Shown: positions 1 through 5,035 of the stretch, piece by piece
Layout of the letters: the number at the start of each line of letters is the position of its first letter
Numbering within the stretch: the stretch's first letter is position 1
Translations under genes and position numbers: made by a program
Assembly: GCA_001777455.1 (NCBI GenBank)
Contig: MFDZ01000005.1
Span: 4,043 to 9,549 of the forward strand
Source of the DNA: Candidatus Daviesbacteria bacterium RIFCSPLOWO2_02_FULL_41_8
GTDB taxonomy: Bacteria > Patescibacteriota > Microgenomatia > Daviesbacterales > UBA10151
Direction: 5' to 3'
Length of the DNA: 5,507 nucleotides
Notes under the pieces: generated by a model
Database searches by the model: none
Told to the model about the DNA's origin: nothing
What the model saw: the letters and a program-made list of their open reading frames with translations, nothing else

Positions 1-1084
1 GAATCTGATCAAACCAAGTGATGGCCAACCCATCAAACGCGGACGGACCGCCACAAACCTCTATTGCATATTTCAGCAAAATGAGATCAAGCGGCCCGAC
101 CCGTACTTTTCCTTGATAGCGGTTTTTGTCTTTATTGCTACCGGGCAGCAGACTTTCCGCCATTTCAGGGGCGGCAGTTGGCATTGGACCCGCACCGTGG
201 CGAATCGTGTAGGCTCGAGTTACCCCGAGATTTACGATTTGCCCGCTGTAACCAGCGTCTTTGAGCATCGCATGTGTGAAACACGGTAATGTCCGAAGTG
301 CGCTGGTGTGCGGATAAAAACCGTAAGAACGATCCGTGAGAACTCCATGCGAACTTTCAACCACAACCACGCCATCCTTGGGGAAAACTTCTCTCTGCAG
401 ATAATCGAGGTCGACAATCTTAACTCGCTGGGAAACTTCACAAAAACGTCTCGCGACAAAATCGAGAAAATCTTCGTTGTTGAGAAGTCCGGCTTCCTCG
501 TTCACTAGGTCGCGGTCGTCTTTAAGAAATTCTCCGTGGATAATCTCTTGGAGATCGAAGCGGATTTGTTCTCGCACTTCGGCGAGCTGTTCCTTGATAC
601 AAGGCGAAGCAAGTTCGCCTGCCCAAATTGCCAGCTCAGGAAAATCATACATGCAGCGGTGAGCTTCGCCTACTCCGGTGCCAATCGTACCACGCGGATT
701 TTTTCCTCGCGCCAATTCTTTCAAGCGCGAAGCGATCCCATGATACGGCGTGGCGCACAACGCCATCGAGTCCACTATAAGCAGATCGAAGGCGTTGTGA
801 ACACCACACTGGTATCGTAGCGCATCGGCTTCGTTGAGAATACCCTCGGGTGAAATCACCATCCGAGGAGACAAATAAGTCTTTATCCCCTCGAATGTTC
901 CACAGCCCCACTGCGAAAACGCAAAACGTTCTCCGCGGGACGTGCAGACACCGTGACTACCCTGAGCTCCTCCAACTTTCACGACGGTGTGAGCTTTAGT
1001 CATTTTGCAGACCTTATGCACCACGCCGCCTTTTCCGCCATCACCAGGACCAAGGTCGGTGACGACGTAGATTTTATCTGTCAT
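1..1084 (-). CDS. Divergent adenylosuccinate synthetase (PurA)-like enzyme, C-terminus cut off by window edge
   Basis: The frame is open from the ATG at 1084 to the window edge (361 codons). PurA normally makes adenylosuccinate from IMP, aspartate and GTP and is about 430 residues, so some 70 C-terminal residues are missing. Landmarks appear in PurA order: the phosphate loop GPGDGGKGG (residues 12-20; Asp15 and Lys18 match E. coli Asp13 and Lys16), GGAQGSHGV (38-46; His44 matches catalytic His41), RGTIGTGVGEA (131-141, compare GTTGRGIGPA), VVESSHGVLTDRSYGFYP (241-258, compare FEGAQGTLLDIDHGTYP), LGVTRAYTIRHGAGPMPT (286-303), and RVGPLDLILLKYAI then ITWFDQ near the end (compare GWLDTVALRYAV and TKLDVL). 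Many normally invariant positions differ, so the substrate may not be IMP. It is the third gene of the operon, 27 bases after the vWA gene, with GAGG five bases before ATG. It is most likely a specialised paralogue and not the housekeeping enzyme. Family call firm; function unknown. Confidence 0.85.
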   Translation of the reverse strand, partial: MTDKIYVVTDLGPGDGGKGGVVHKVCKMTKAHTVVKVGGAQGSHGVCTSRGERFAFSQWGCGTFEGIKTYLSPRMVISPEGILNEADALRYQCGVHNAFDLLIVDSMALCATPYHGIASRLKELARGKNPRGTIGTGVGEAHRCMYDFPELAIWAGELASPCIKEQLAEVREQIRFDLQEIIHGEFLKDDRDLVNEEAGLLNNEDFLDFVARRFCEVSQRVKIVDLDYLQREVFPKDGVVVVESSHGVLTDRSYGFYPHTSALRTLPCFTHAMLKDAGYSGQIVNLGVTRAYTIRHGAGPMPTAAPEMAESLLPGSNKDKNRYQGKVRVGPLDLILLKYAIEVCGGPSAFDGLAITWFDQI

Positions 1085-1087
1085 CGT

Positions 1088-1093
1088 CACCTC
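1088..1093 (-). promoter_or_regulatory. Ribosome binding site of the PurA-like gene
   Basis: GAGGTG on the minus strand. Its GAGG core lies five bases before the ATG at 1084, in the 27-base gap after the vWA stop. The operon's third gene therefore has its own initiation signal. Confidence 0.65.
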
Positions 1094-1111
1094 GCTTGGT
1101 TAGGGTTGAAA

Positions 1112-2278
1112 CTATAGCCACCTAACTCCGCCATGGCTCTGCTCGTCGGTGACCGAAGACTCCGACTGTAGCTCCTCCTCGCTTACCGGCCAAAGGTCGA
1201 TCTTATCGCGGAAGAGATCGCCAGCTTTGGGCAACTTACCGAAATTCGGCAACGCTGCCTGAGCGCCGAGTGGAATGTGGGCTACAGCCCGAACGATACG
1301 CTTGGCCTGATCAGCCTGCATCTTCTTGCCGTCCACCTTCGTGTTACGCAGGAACTCCTCGGCTGAGGAAAGATCCAGCACGCCTTCGGTTAAGCCGATG
1401 ATCGCGGCCTTCACACAATGAAGATGCTCGGTGCCAAACGGAAGCGCCACAAAGTGGTCTGACCCGTAAAGGTCTATCCACTGGTCATGAACATCCGAAC
1501 GGCCGTTGACTTGCAAGAAGAAAGCGTGAGCTTTCTTTTGCAGATCGCGCACTGCTTGCGCAGTGTCGGGCACACCCTTGCGGTCGAATTCGTAGCCGGT
1601 CTCCTTAATGCATTCGAAGACGTCGTCTCCGAAGATTTTGAGGAGCCACACCGGATCGATGACGGGCACGATAGGCTCGTCAGAAACGGTGAAGTGGTAG
1701 TACTTCAGCTCGTACCGGTTGATGGACGCTGTGGTCAGGTAGGTGGCACCGAAGATTCCGAATTGGGAGTCTTCCTTGCCGTTACCGCAACCGCCACGGC
1801 CGGGCACGAGCTTAGTCATCTGCAGGGCGATCTTCTCGCCCATTTCGAACTGCGACCTGCACAACACCGGAATGCCATCCTGATCCTCCACGTCGTTAAA
1901 TATCGCGGTTGCGATTTGTACGTCGTAGCGGCCAAGCACCGGCGCCTTTCCGGTGGTGTACATCTCATAGGAATGTGGCAAGGCTTCAAAGGCCAAGTCC
2001 ACATTGTTTTCCATGGAGCCGGTCGTGTCCAGCAAGGTTTCCTCTGCCATCGGCATACCGCACGTCAAGACCCACAGGTTGCCCTGTTTGTCGAAGCGCG
2101 GTAGCGATCGGCGGATAGGACCCAGATGTGCCAATCCTTTCGGGTCAACGAGCGGGTCCATTCCTTGTTGGTTGCGTGCGCGTTCCTCGGCTTTGGCGGT
2201 GGCGCTACGAGTGCCTCCGGCAGTTGCCAATTTCGCGACACTGACGAATGCTGCGCGAGAGAGTGTTTCTCGTCCCAT
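1112..2278 (-). CDS. von Willebrand factor A (vWA) domain protein with MIDAS motif
   Basis: A 388-residue protein. Residues 68-90 form a first vWA strand and metal site: LWVLTCGMP, then TLLDTTGSM with DTTGS (84-88) matching the DxSxS/DxTGS core of the metal-ion-dependent adhesion site. Later elements fit a vWA fold: a glycine-rich stretch GRGGCGNGKED (161-171) followed by FGIFGATYLTTA, a strand HAFFLQVNG (251-259), GSDHFVALP (272-280) and the helix AAIIGLTEGVLDL (291-303). The tail (about 340-388) is acidic and Ser-rich. No signal peptide or membrane segment is seen, so it is probably cytoplasmic. vWA proteins of this kind usually bind partners through the metal site and act as adaptors beside kinases or ATPases. 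Start chosen at the ATG at 2278 because AAGGAG lies ten bases upstream; an in-frame ATG at 2338 would overlap the kinase-like gene by 43 bases. Second gene of the operon, stop TAG. Partner and target unknown. Confidence 0.8.
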   Translation of the reverse strand: MGRETLSRAAFVSVAKLATAGGTRSATAKAEERARNQQGMDPLVDPKGLAHLGPIRRSLPRFDKQGNLWVLTCGMPMAEETLLDTTGSMENNVDLAFEALPHSYEMYTTGKAPVLGRYDVQIATAIFNDVEDQDGIPVLCRSQFEMGEKIALQMTKLVPGRGGCGNGKEDSQFGIFGATYLTTASINRYELKYYHFTVSDEPIVPVIDPVWLLKIFGDDVFECIKETGYEFDRKGVPDTAQAVRDLQKKAHAFFLQVNGRSDVHDQWIDLYGSDHFVALPFGTEHLHCVKAAIIGLTEGVLDLSSAEEFLRNTKVDGKKMQADQAKRIVRAVAHIPLGAQAALPNFGKLPKAGDLFRDKIDLWPVSEEELQSESSVTDEQSHGGVRWL

Positions 2279-2288
2279 GTTTGAGTTT

Positions 2289-2294
2289 CTCCTT
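2289..2294 (-). promoter_or_regulatory. Ribosome binding site deciding the vWA start
   Basis: AAGGAG on the minus strand, ten bases before the ATG at 2278 and just after the TAG of the preceding gene (2296-2298). It supports initiation at 2278 over the upstream in-frame ATG at 2338. Confidence 0.75.
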
Positions 2295-2295
2295 G

Positions 2296-3117
2296 CTAAA
2301 GCGGAAAGGTTGTGAATTTGTGAAACTTCCTGCCCCAAATCTGTTCGACCAGATCATAAAAGGCAGCGTGCGCACGTTGCGCATTACTTTCACTGCCACG
2401 GGCAAGCCGTAGGATGTGATCAGCGTACCGAACAAAGCCATCCTTACAGCCAGGATCGTCTGGGATACCCTTTGTGGGGTCACCTCCCAGAGCAAGAACA
2501 ATCGATCGCGCAGCGTGCGCGATGTTTTGCCGACGCTGATCAATCGGGATTCCTCCCGGGCAAATCTGCGTTAGCGCCCAGTCAAACACCACAACGTAGT
2601 GCTTTTCTGGTTCGATAAGAATGTTGCTACCGGTCATTTGGCCAACAGCAAACTCCTCGCTATGCGCGAATACGAGCAGCTTCAAGAGCTTACCCAAAAT
2701 CCACGCGCTAGTTTTGAGATCGACACGTCGCCGATCTTTCGCCGTAATATTGGAAAGTGGAACCATACTTCTCGGCTCCTCTACGTTGCGAAACGCGAGG
2801 ATAACAATCCGGCGGTCTCCTTGTTCGTGGCAGACAAAGCTGTCTACGACTTCGGGAAATTCCAAATCGTAATTGAGAAAATGTTTCTCTCCCTTCTTCA
2901 CGACTTCGTATTCCTTCTCGACCTCATCAGCGCGAGCCTTGAGCTCTCGAAGAATGTACGCGATCCTGTCCAAAGCGCCATTCTGCTCGATCAAACTTGC
3001 GATAAGCAAAAGGCACTGTCTCCCAGTCTCGGTGGCGCAGAGATACATGTTGTATACCTGCGACCGACCTACCGCATCGCTGAGGTTGTAGACATGGGAA
3101 TCGTTCCGTATTTCCAC
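2296..3117 (-). CDS. Protein kinase-like protein, probably a pseudokinase
   Basis: A 273-residue protein starting at GTG 3117 (strong ribosome site AGGAGG five bases upstream), stop TAG. The C-terminal half has the outline of a protein kinase-like fold: a hydrophobic helix then VGQMTGSNILI (158-168), which lines up with HGDLxPxNIL of catalytic loops, and YVVVFDWALTQ (174-184), which lines up with the DFG strand. The metal-binding Asn165 and Asp179 are kept, but the catalytic Asp is Gln160 and DFG reads DWA. In the N-lobe, the strand expected to carry the ATP-binding Lys reads CLLLIA (35-40) with no Lys. A charged, probably helical stretch spans about 45-78. The protein is slightly short for a full kinase. 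These losses point to a binding or sensing role and not phosphotransfer. It is first in the operon before the vWA gene, a pairing known from bacterial stress and conflict gene sets. The kinase call rests on two motifs and is moderate. Confidence 0.6.
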   Translation of the reverse strand: MEIRNDSHVYNLSDAVGRSQVYNMYLCATETGRQCLLLIASLIEQNGALDRIAYILRELKARADEVEKEYEVVKKGEKHFLNYDLEFPEVVDSFVCHEQGDRRIVILAFRNVEEPRSMVPLSNITAKDRRRVDLKTSAWILGKLLKLLVFAHSEEFAVGQMTGSNILIEPEKHYVVVFDWALTQICPGGIPIDQRRQNIAHAARSIVLALGGDPTKGIPDDPGCKDGFVRYADHILRLARGSESNAQRAHAAFYDLVEQIWGRKFHKFTTFPL

Positions 3118-3122
3118 GGTAC

Positions 3123-3128
3123 CCTCCT
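3123..3128 (-). promoter_or_regulatory. Strong ribosome binding site for the kinase-like gene
   Basis: A perfect AGGAGG within AAAGGAGGG, five bases before the GTG at 3117. It fixes the GTG as the start. An ATG at 3133 is in a different frame and opens only a short shadow frame. Confidence 0.85.
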
Positions 3129-3180
3129 TTCATTTGAAATCAAATTGTTTCGTTTAGATAAGAATTGTAAAAGAGCGCAT

Positions 3181-3220
3181 TGGTTGCACTCTTCTTAGCA
3201 CATAACCAACTATGCAACCA
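3181..3220 (-). repeat. 8-bp inverted repeat at the operon's transcription start; possible operator or leader hairpin
   Basis: TGGTTGCA (3181-3188) and TGCAACCA (3213-3220) are perfect inverted copies 24 bases apart. The upstream copy touches the -10 box and the expected start site, and the second lies in the leader. The spacing, near three helical turns between half-site centres, suits a dimeric or paired DNA-binding regulator. As RNA it could also form a weak 24-base-loop stem. No regulator gene is visible here. Confidence 0.5.
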
Positions 3221-3248
3221 CCTTATCATAAACCGCCGACAATGTCAA
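3220..3248 (-). promoter_or_regulatory. Sigma70-type promoter of the kinase/vWA/PurA-like operon
   Basis: On the minus strand there is a perfect -35 box TTGACA (3243-3248), a 17-base spacer, and a -10-like box TAAGGT (3220-3225). Transcription would begin near 3213, giving a leader of about 95 bases before the GTG at 3117. The -10 box is the weaker part. It sits in the AT-richer gap and faces the operon. Confidence 0.65.
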
Positions 3249-3411
3249 ACACATTAAAATTAAAAAGGTTATCAACTGATGGGGTCTGGACTCCCTAGCA
3301 CCGTTGCGGCATCTTTGTGTTAAAAGGTCGAATATACACTATTAACTAATCAAACAAACATGCAACAAACAACAGTGCAATTTAACAACCACCAGTCCCC
3401 TGCCATAATTT
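3249..3411. other. AT-rich gap between the operon promoter and the recombinase remnant
   Basis: No plausible gene on either strand. It contains A/C-rich runs of AAC-type words around 3350-3400 and a short G+C-rich patch at 3279-3312. I found no convincing promoter for the recombinase and no clear attachment-site repeat. It is where the sequence changes from G+C-balanced to AT-rich. Confidence 0.5.
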
Positions 3412-3843
3412 GCCACGCCCATTAAGTACTGCCTTTATGCAAGGAAAAGTACGGAGTCAGAAGAACGGCAAATTTTGAGCATTGATAGCCAGATAAAGGA
3501 AATGCTGGCTGTCGCACAACAAGAAAGCTTAAACATTGTTGATATCAAGCGCGAATCGCATTATTCAAAGGAAGTTGGCCAAAGAGAATTATTCAATCAA
3601 ATGATTACTGAAATCCGGGAAGAAAAATACAACGCAATTTTAACATGGGCCCCTGACCGACTTAGTCGAAACGTTTGGGATTTAGGATCAATAGTAGATT
3701 TAATGGATCAAAAATTACTGATTGAGATAAGAACTCATGGACAAAGGTTTACCAATAACCCGAATGAGAAATTCCTACTAATGATTTTAGGAAGCCAAGC
3801 CAAACTGGAAAACGACAATAAGGCAGTTAATGTAAAACGCTGA
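3412..3843 (+). pseudogene. Large serine recombinase, N-terminal catalytic domain, truncated
   Basis: The frame is open from 3409 and reads ATPIKYCLYARKSTESEE, then SIDSQIKEM, then WAPDRLSRN (about 3646-3672), THGQRFTNNPNEKFLLMI, GSQAKLENDNKAVNVKR, then TGA at 3841-3843. These are hallmarks of the resolvase domain of large serine recombinases, with the catalytic Ser in YARKS at 3448-3450. Such enzymes cut and rejoin DNA at attachment sites and are usually around 450-550 residues; only about 140 remain, with no recombinase or zinc-ribbon DNA-binding domain. No ATG, GTG or TTG precedes the catalytic Ser in frame: only ACG or ATT (3421) is available, and the TTG at 3475 would remove the Ser. The TGA falls where relatives have the Gly of NVKRGLR. 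It is most likely a recently broken gene, since the remaining codons look well conserved. Confidence 0.8.
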
Positions 3844-3850
3844 CTCCGTA
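3450..3850. repeat. 11-bp inverted repeat bracketing the recombinase catalytic domain
   Basis: TACGGAGTCAG (3450-3460) and CTGACTCCGTA (3840-3850) are exact inverted copies. The first lies over the catalytic-Ser region, the second exactly at the premature TGA where the coding match ends. It may mark the rearrangement junction; it could be chance. Confidence 0.5.
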
Positions 3851-4043
3851 TACCGCGATGGACACGAACTAACGGACGAATGCTCTAAATTTTCCGTTGA
3901 AATCATTTTAAGCACTCTAAAATTTTTCGTTGACGGAATTAAAAAGACAAAAGGAATTGAAAGAAATCTTTTTGCTAAAAAATTTCTTTCGAACATTTTT
4001 TACTCGCCCGAAACGATTAAATTTCGCTTCATTTTGCCCCAAA

Positions 4044-4062
4044 GCGGCGGCGAAGCCGCCGC
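4044..4062. repeat. GC-rich perfect hairpin (8-bp stem, 3-base loop)
   Basis: GCGGCGGC, loop GAA, GCCGCCGC: a perfect palindromic hairpin in otherwise AT-rich DNA. No T-run follows, so a simple terminator is unlikely. It looks like a small repeat unit dispersed in some genomes. Confidence 0.7.
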
Positions 4063-4070
4063 AAAAGCGA

Positions 4071-4099
4071 GCCCAGCCCCGCTTGTGGCGGGGCTGGGC
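4071..4099. repeat. GC-rich perfect hairpin (12-bp stem, 5-base loop)
   Basis: GCCCAGCCCCGC (4071-4082), loop TTGTG, GCGGGGCTGGGC (4088-4099). Very stable, and nine bases after the 4044-4062 hairpin, so the two form a tandem pair. GCGAGC/GCGAGCG words flank the stem on both sides. There is no T-tract on either strand next to it, so it is not a standard terminator; it may slow transcription or be a repeat element. Confidence 0.75.
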
Positions 4100-4134
4100 G
4101 AGCGAATGTCATCGTCGGTAAGTTTTGAGTTTGT

Positions 4135-4230
4135 TCCGAACGAAATTGCTGTGGGCTCTGGGCAATGTTAGAACCGCAATCCAGCAGAGTTTATACGCCA
4201 TTTAAAGCCCACAAAAATTTATTGTTCGGA
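4135..4230. repeat. Imperfect 23/25-bp inverted repeat between the convergent recombinase remnant and the 119-residue gene
   Basis: The left arm (4135-4157) begins TCCGAAC and ends TGTGGGCT. The right arm (4206-4230), read on the minus strand, begins TCCGAACAA and ends TGTGGGCT. The arms agree at about 20 positions with a two-base gap, and 48 bases lie between them. The right arm covers the last codons and TAA of the 119-residue gene. It could be a bidirectional termination structure, or the ends of a small mobile or duplicated segment. Confidence 0.55.
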
Positions 4231-4578
4231 GTTTGATGCAACAATATAGCCCTCGTGGGTTGTAAAACCATTTATTTTTGTTTCTGACTTTATCTCAAAG
4301 CCCGATTTAAAAACTAAAAGAGATTTTATCACATAATCATCTTTTTTATAAATACCTATTCTGGCAATTGATTCTTGTTCTTCTTGGGTAAGATTTTTAT
4401 TAAATAAGTCAACAATAAATTTAAAAACCTCATCCCTATTATCATCTTTTGCCCAATCAGCACAAAGAATCACAGACCATTTGCCGCTTAAATCGTCTGT
4501 CTTTATAACAGCGAATAAAACAACCTTTCCTTTCCACTCTTCCAATTTTTTTAATATTTCATTAAATTTTTCTACCAT
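4219..4578 (-). CDS. Unrecognised 119-residue protein coupled to the HEPN-like gene
   Basis: I do not recognise the family. It starts at ATG 4578, inside the end of the HEPN-like gene (the two share 4572-4578), so translation is probably coupled, with a weak AAAGAG upstream. The predicted makeup is a charged helix (residues 1-17), hydrophobic strands VVLFAVIKTD (19-28) and WSVILCADW (34-42), a helix EVFKFIVDLF (50-59), then strands around IARIGIY (71-77) and VIKSLLVF (83-90). This is a compact alpha/beta pattern, cytoplasmic, with no signal or membrane segment. TAA stop at 4219-4221, AT-rich codons like its neighbours. The overlap suggests it works with, or controls, the HEPN-like protein, for example as its partner or antitoxin; that is inference. 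Confidence 0.75.
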   Translation of the reverse strand: MVEKFNEILKKLEEWKGKVVLFAVIKTDDLSGKWSVILCADWAKDDNRDEVFKFIVDLFNKNLTQEEQESIARIGIYKKDDYVIKSLLVFKSGFEIKSETKINGFTTHEGYIVASNSEQ

Positions 4579-5021
4579 CTCTTTTTTATTTCGCCGATTA
4601 AAATGTTTAATTTATTATACACATTATTTATCTTTATTGCATCCCATTCTTTATTTTGAGGGTTTGCTTCGTATCGCATATCTGTCCATTGCCCTAAATA
4701 TTCTTGGGTAAAAGCAGACCAGTCGTCATAAAATTGTTTTCCAAAACCAAAAATATCCAACATACCAGAAACTAATAATAAAGAATCAAACTCGTGGGTT
4801 CTGAAAAATGTTTCAATTTTTTGTGCGGCAGATTTTTGACCAAATTGTGTTGGAGGATAACTTGATAAATGAAGAGTTTTACAAGTCGCCGCTTTTAAAG
4901 CAAATTCAAGAACGCAACCCATCATATAAGCCGCAACAATCCAATCTTCTGTATTGATTAAAGTTTGGATGGTCTTCAACCTTGCCTCCGTAATAATTTT
5001 TAAATCCTCGTGCTTCGTCAT
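4572..5021 (-). CDS. HEPN-like domain protein
   Basis: A 149-residue, mostly helical protein starting at ATG 5021, 14 bases after the upstream gene's TAA; ribosome site weak (TAAGA). Residues 20-50 read WIVAAYMMGCVLEFALKA, the typical HEPN helix in which a Glu precedes a Leu-Lys-Ala. HEFDSLL (76-82) and WTDMRYE (112-118) fit the later helices of this fold. HEPN proteins are often RNases or toxins in defence, toxin-antitoxin and CRISPR-linked sets, using an RX4-6H motif. Here Arg116 has no His four to six residues on, so the catalytic pair is not visible and the protein may act as a partner or regulator. It sits between a nuclease-like gene and a small overlapping gene in one operon. The fold call is fairly good, activity uncertain. 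Confidence 0.65.
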   Translation of the reverse strand: MTKHEDLKIITEARLKTIQTLINTEDWIVAAYMMGCVLEFALKAATCKTLHLSSYPPTQFGQKSAAQKIETFFRTHEFDSLLLVSGMLDIFGFGKQFYDDWSAFTQEYLGQWTDMRYEANPQNKEWDAIKINNVYNKLNILIGEIKKRW

Positions 5022-5035
5022 TTATCTTACTATTG

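Larger units (their letters stand above)
3836..4171 (+). pseudogene. Probable C-terminal remnant of the serine recombinase, in another frame
   Basis: After the catalytic domain, a different frame stays open to TAG at 4169-4171 without a start codon. It includes FSVEIILSTLKFFVDGIKK, NLFAKKFLSNIFYSPETI and KFRFILPQSGG. The pattern of a helix, then 'F(L)xxIF', then a short basic strand resembles the end of large serine recombinases. The rest, with Gly/Ala/Pro-rich SGGEAAAKASPAPLVAG, is coded by the GC-rich hairpins and may be an inserted repeat. If right, some 250-300 middle residues were deleted. The family assignment is weak because the remnant is short. Confidence 0.4.

Noticed and set aside
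1..1084. Phage-type PurZ (2-aminoadenine, Z-genome pathway)
   Set aside because: PurZ enzymes are reported to replace the catalytic P-loop Asp with Ser; here Asp15 is kept. None of the usual partners (DatZ, MazZ, PolZ) is in the window.
1487..2104. 205-codon open frame on the plus strand
   Set aside because: Antisense to the vWA gene, with no ribosome site and a His/Val-rich sequence of no recognisable family. The minus-strand frame has the MIDAS motif and a good start.
2599..3198. 199-codon open frame on the plus strand
   Set aside because: Antisense to the kinase-like gene, which has the strong ribosome site and promoter. It is a by-product of the coding strand's composition.
3841..3843. 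TGA read as glycine (genetic code 25 of Gracilibacteria/SR1)
   Set aside because: The TGA sits at a conserved Gly and the other visible stops are TAA or TAG, which is tempting. But the other genes use only GGN for their many glycines, and read-through reaches a TAA after 14 residues that do not match the family beyond GLR.
3475..3843. Intact short recombinase starting at TTG 3475
   Set aside because: That start would drop the catalytic Ser (3448-3450), while clear family sequence continues upstream in frame to about 3412.
3930..4121. 63-codon open frame beginning at ATG 3930
   Set aside because: Basic, Arg/Pro-rich product largely read through the GC hairpins, without a ribosome site. A longer alternative frame here fits the recombinase tail better.
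4150..4213. tRNA gene or tRNA-type attachment site
   Set aside because: The inverted repeat looked like an acceptor stem, but there is no T-loop sequence, anticodon arm or CCA-like end.
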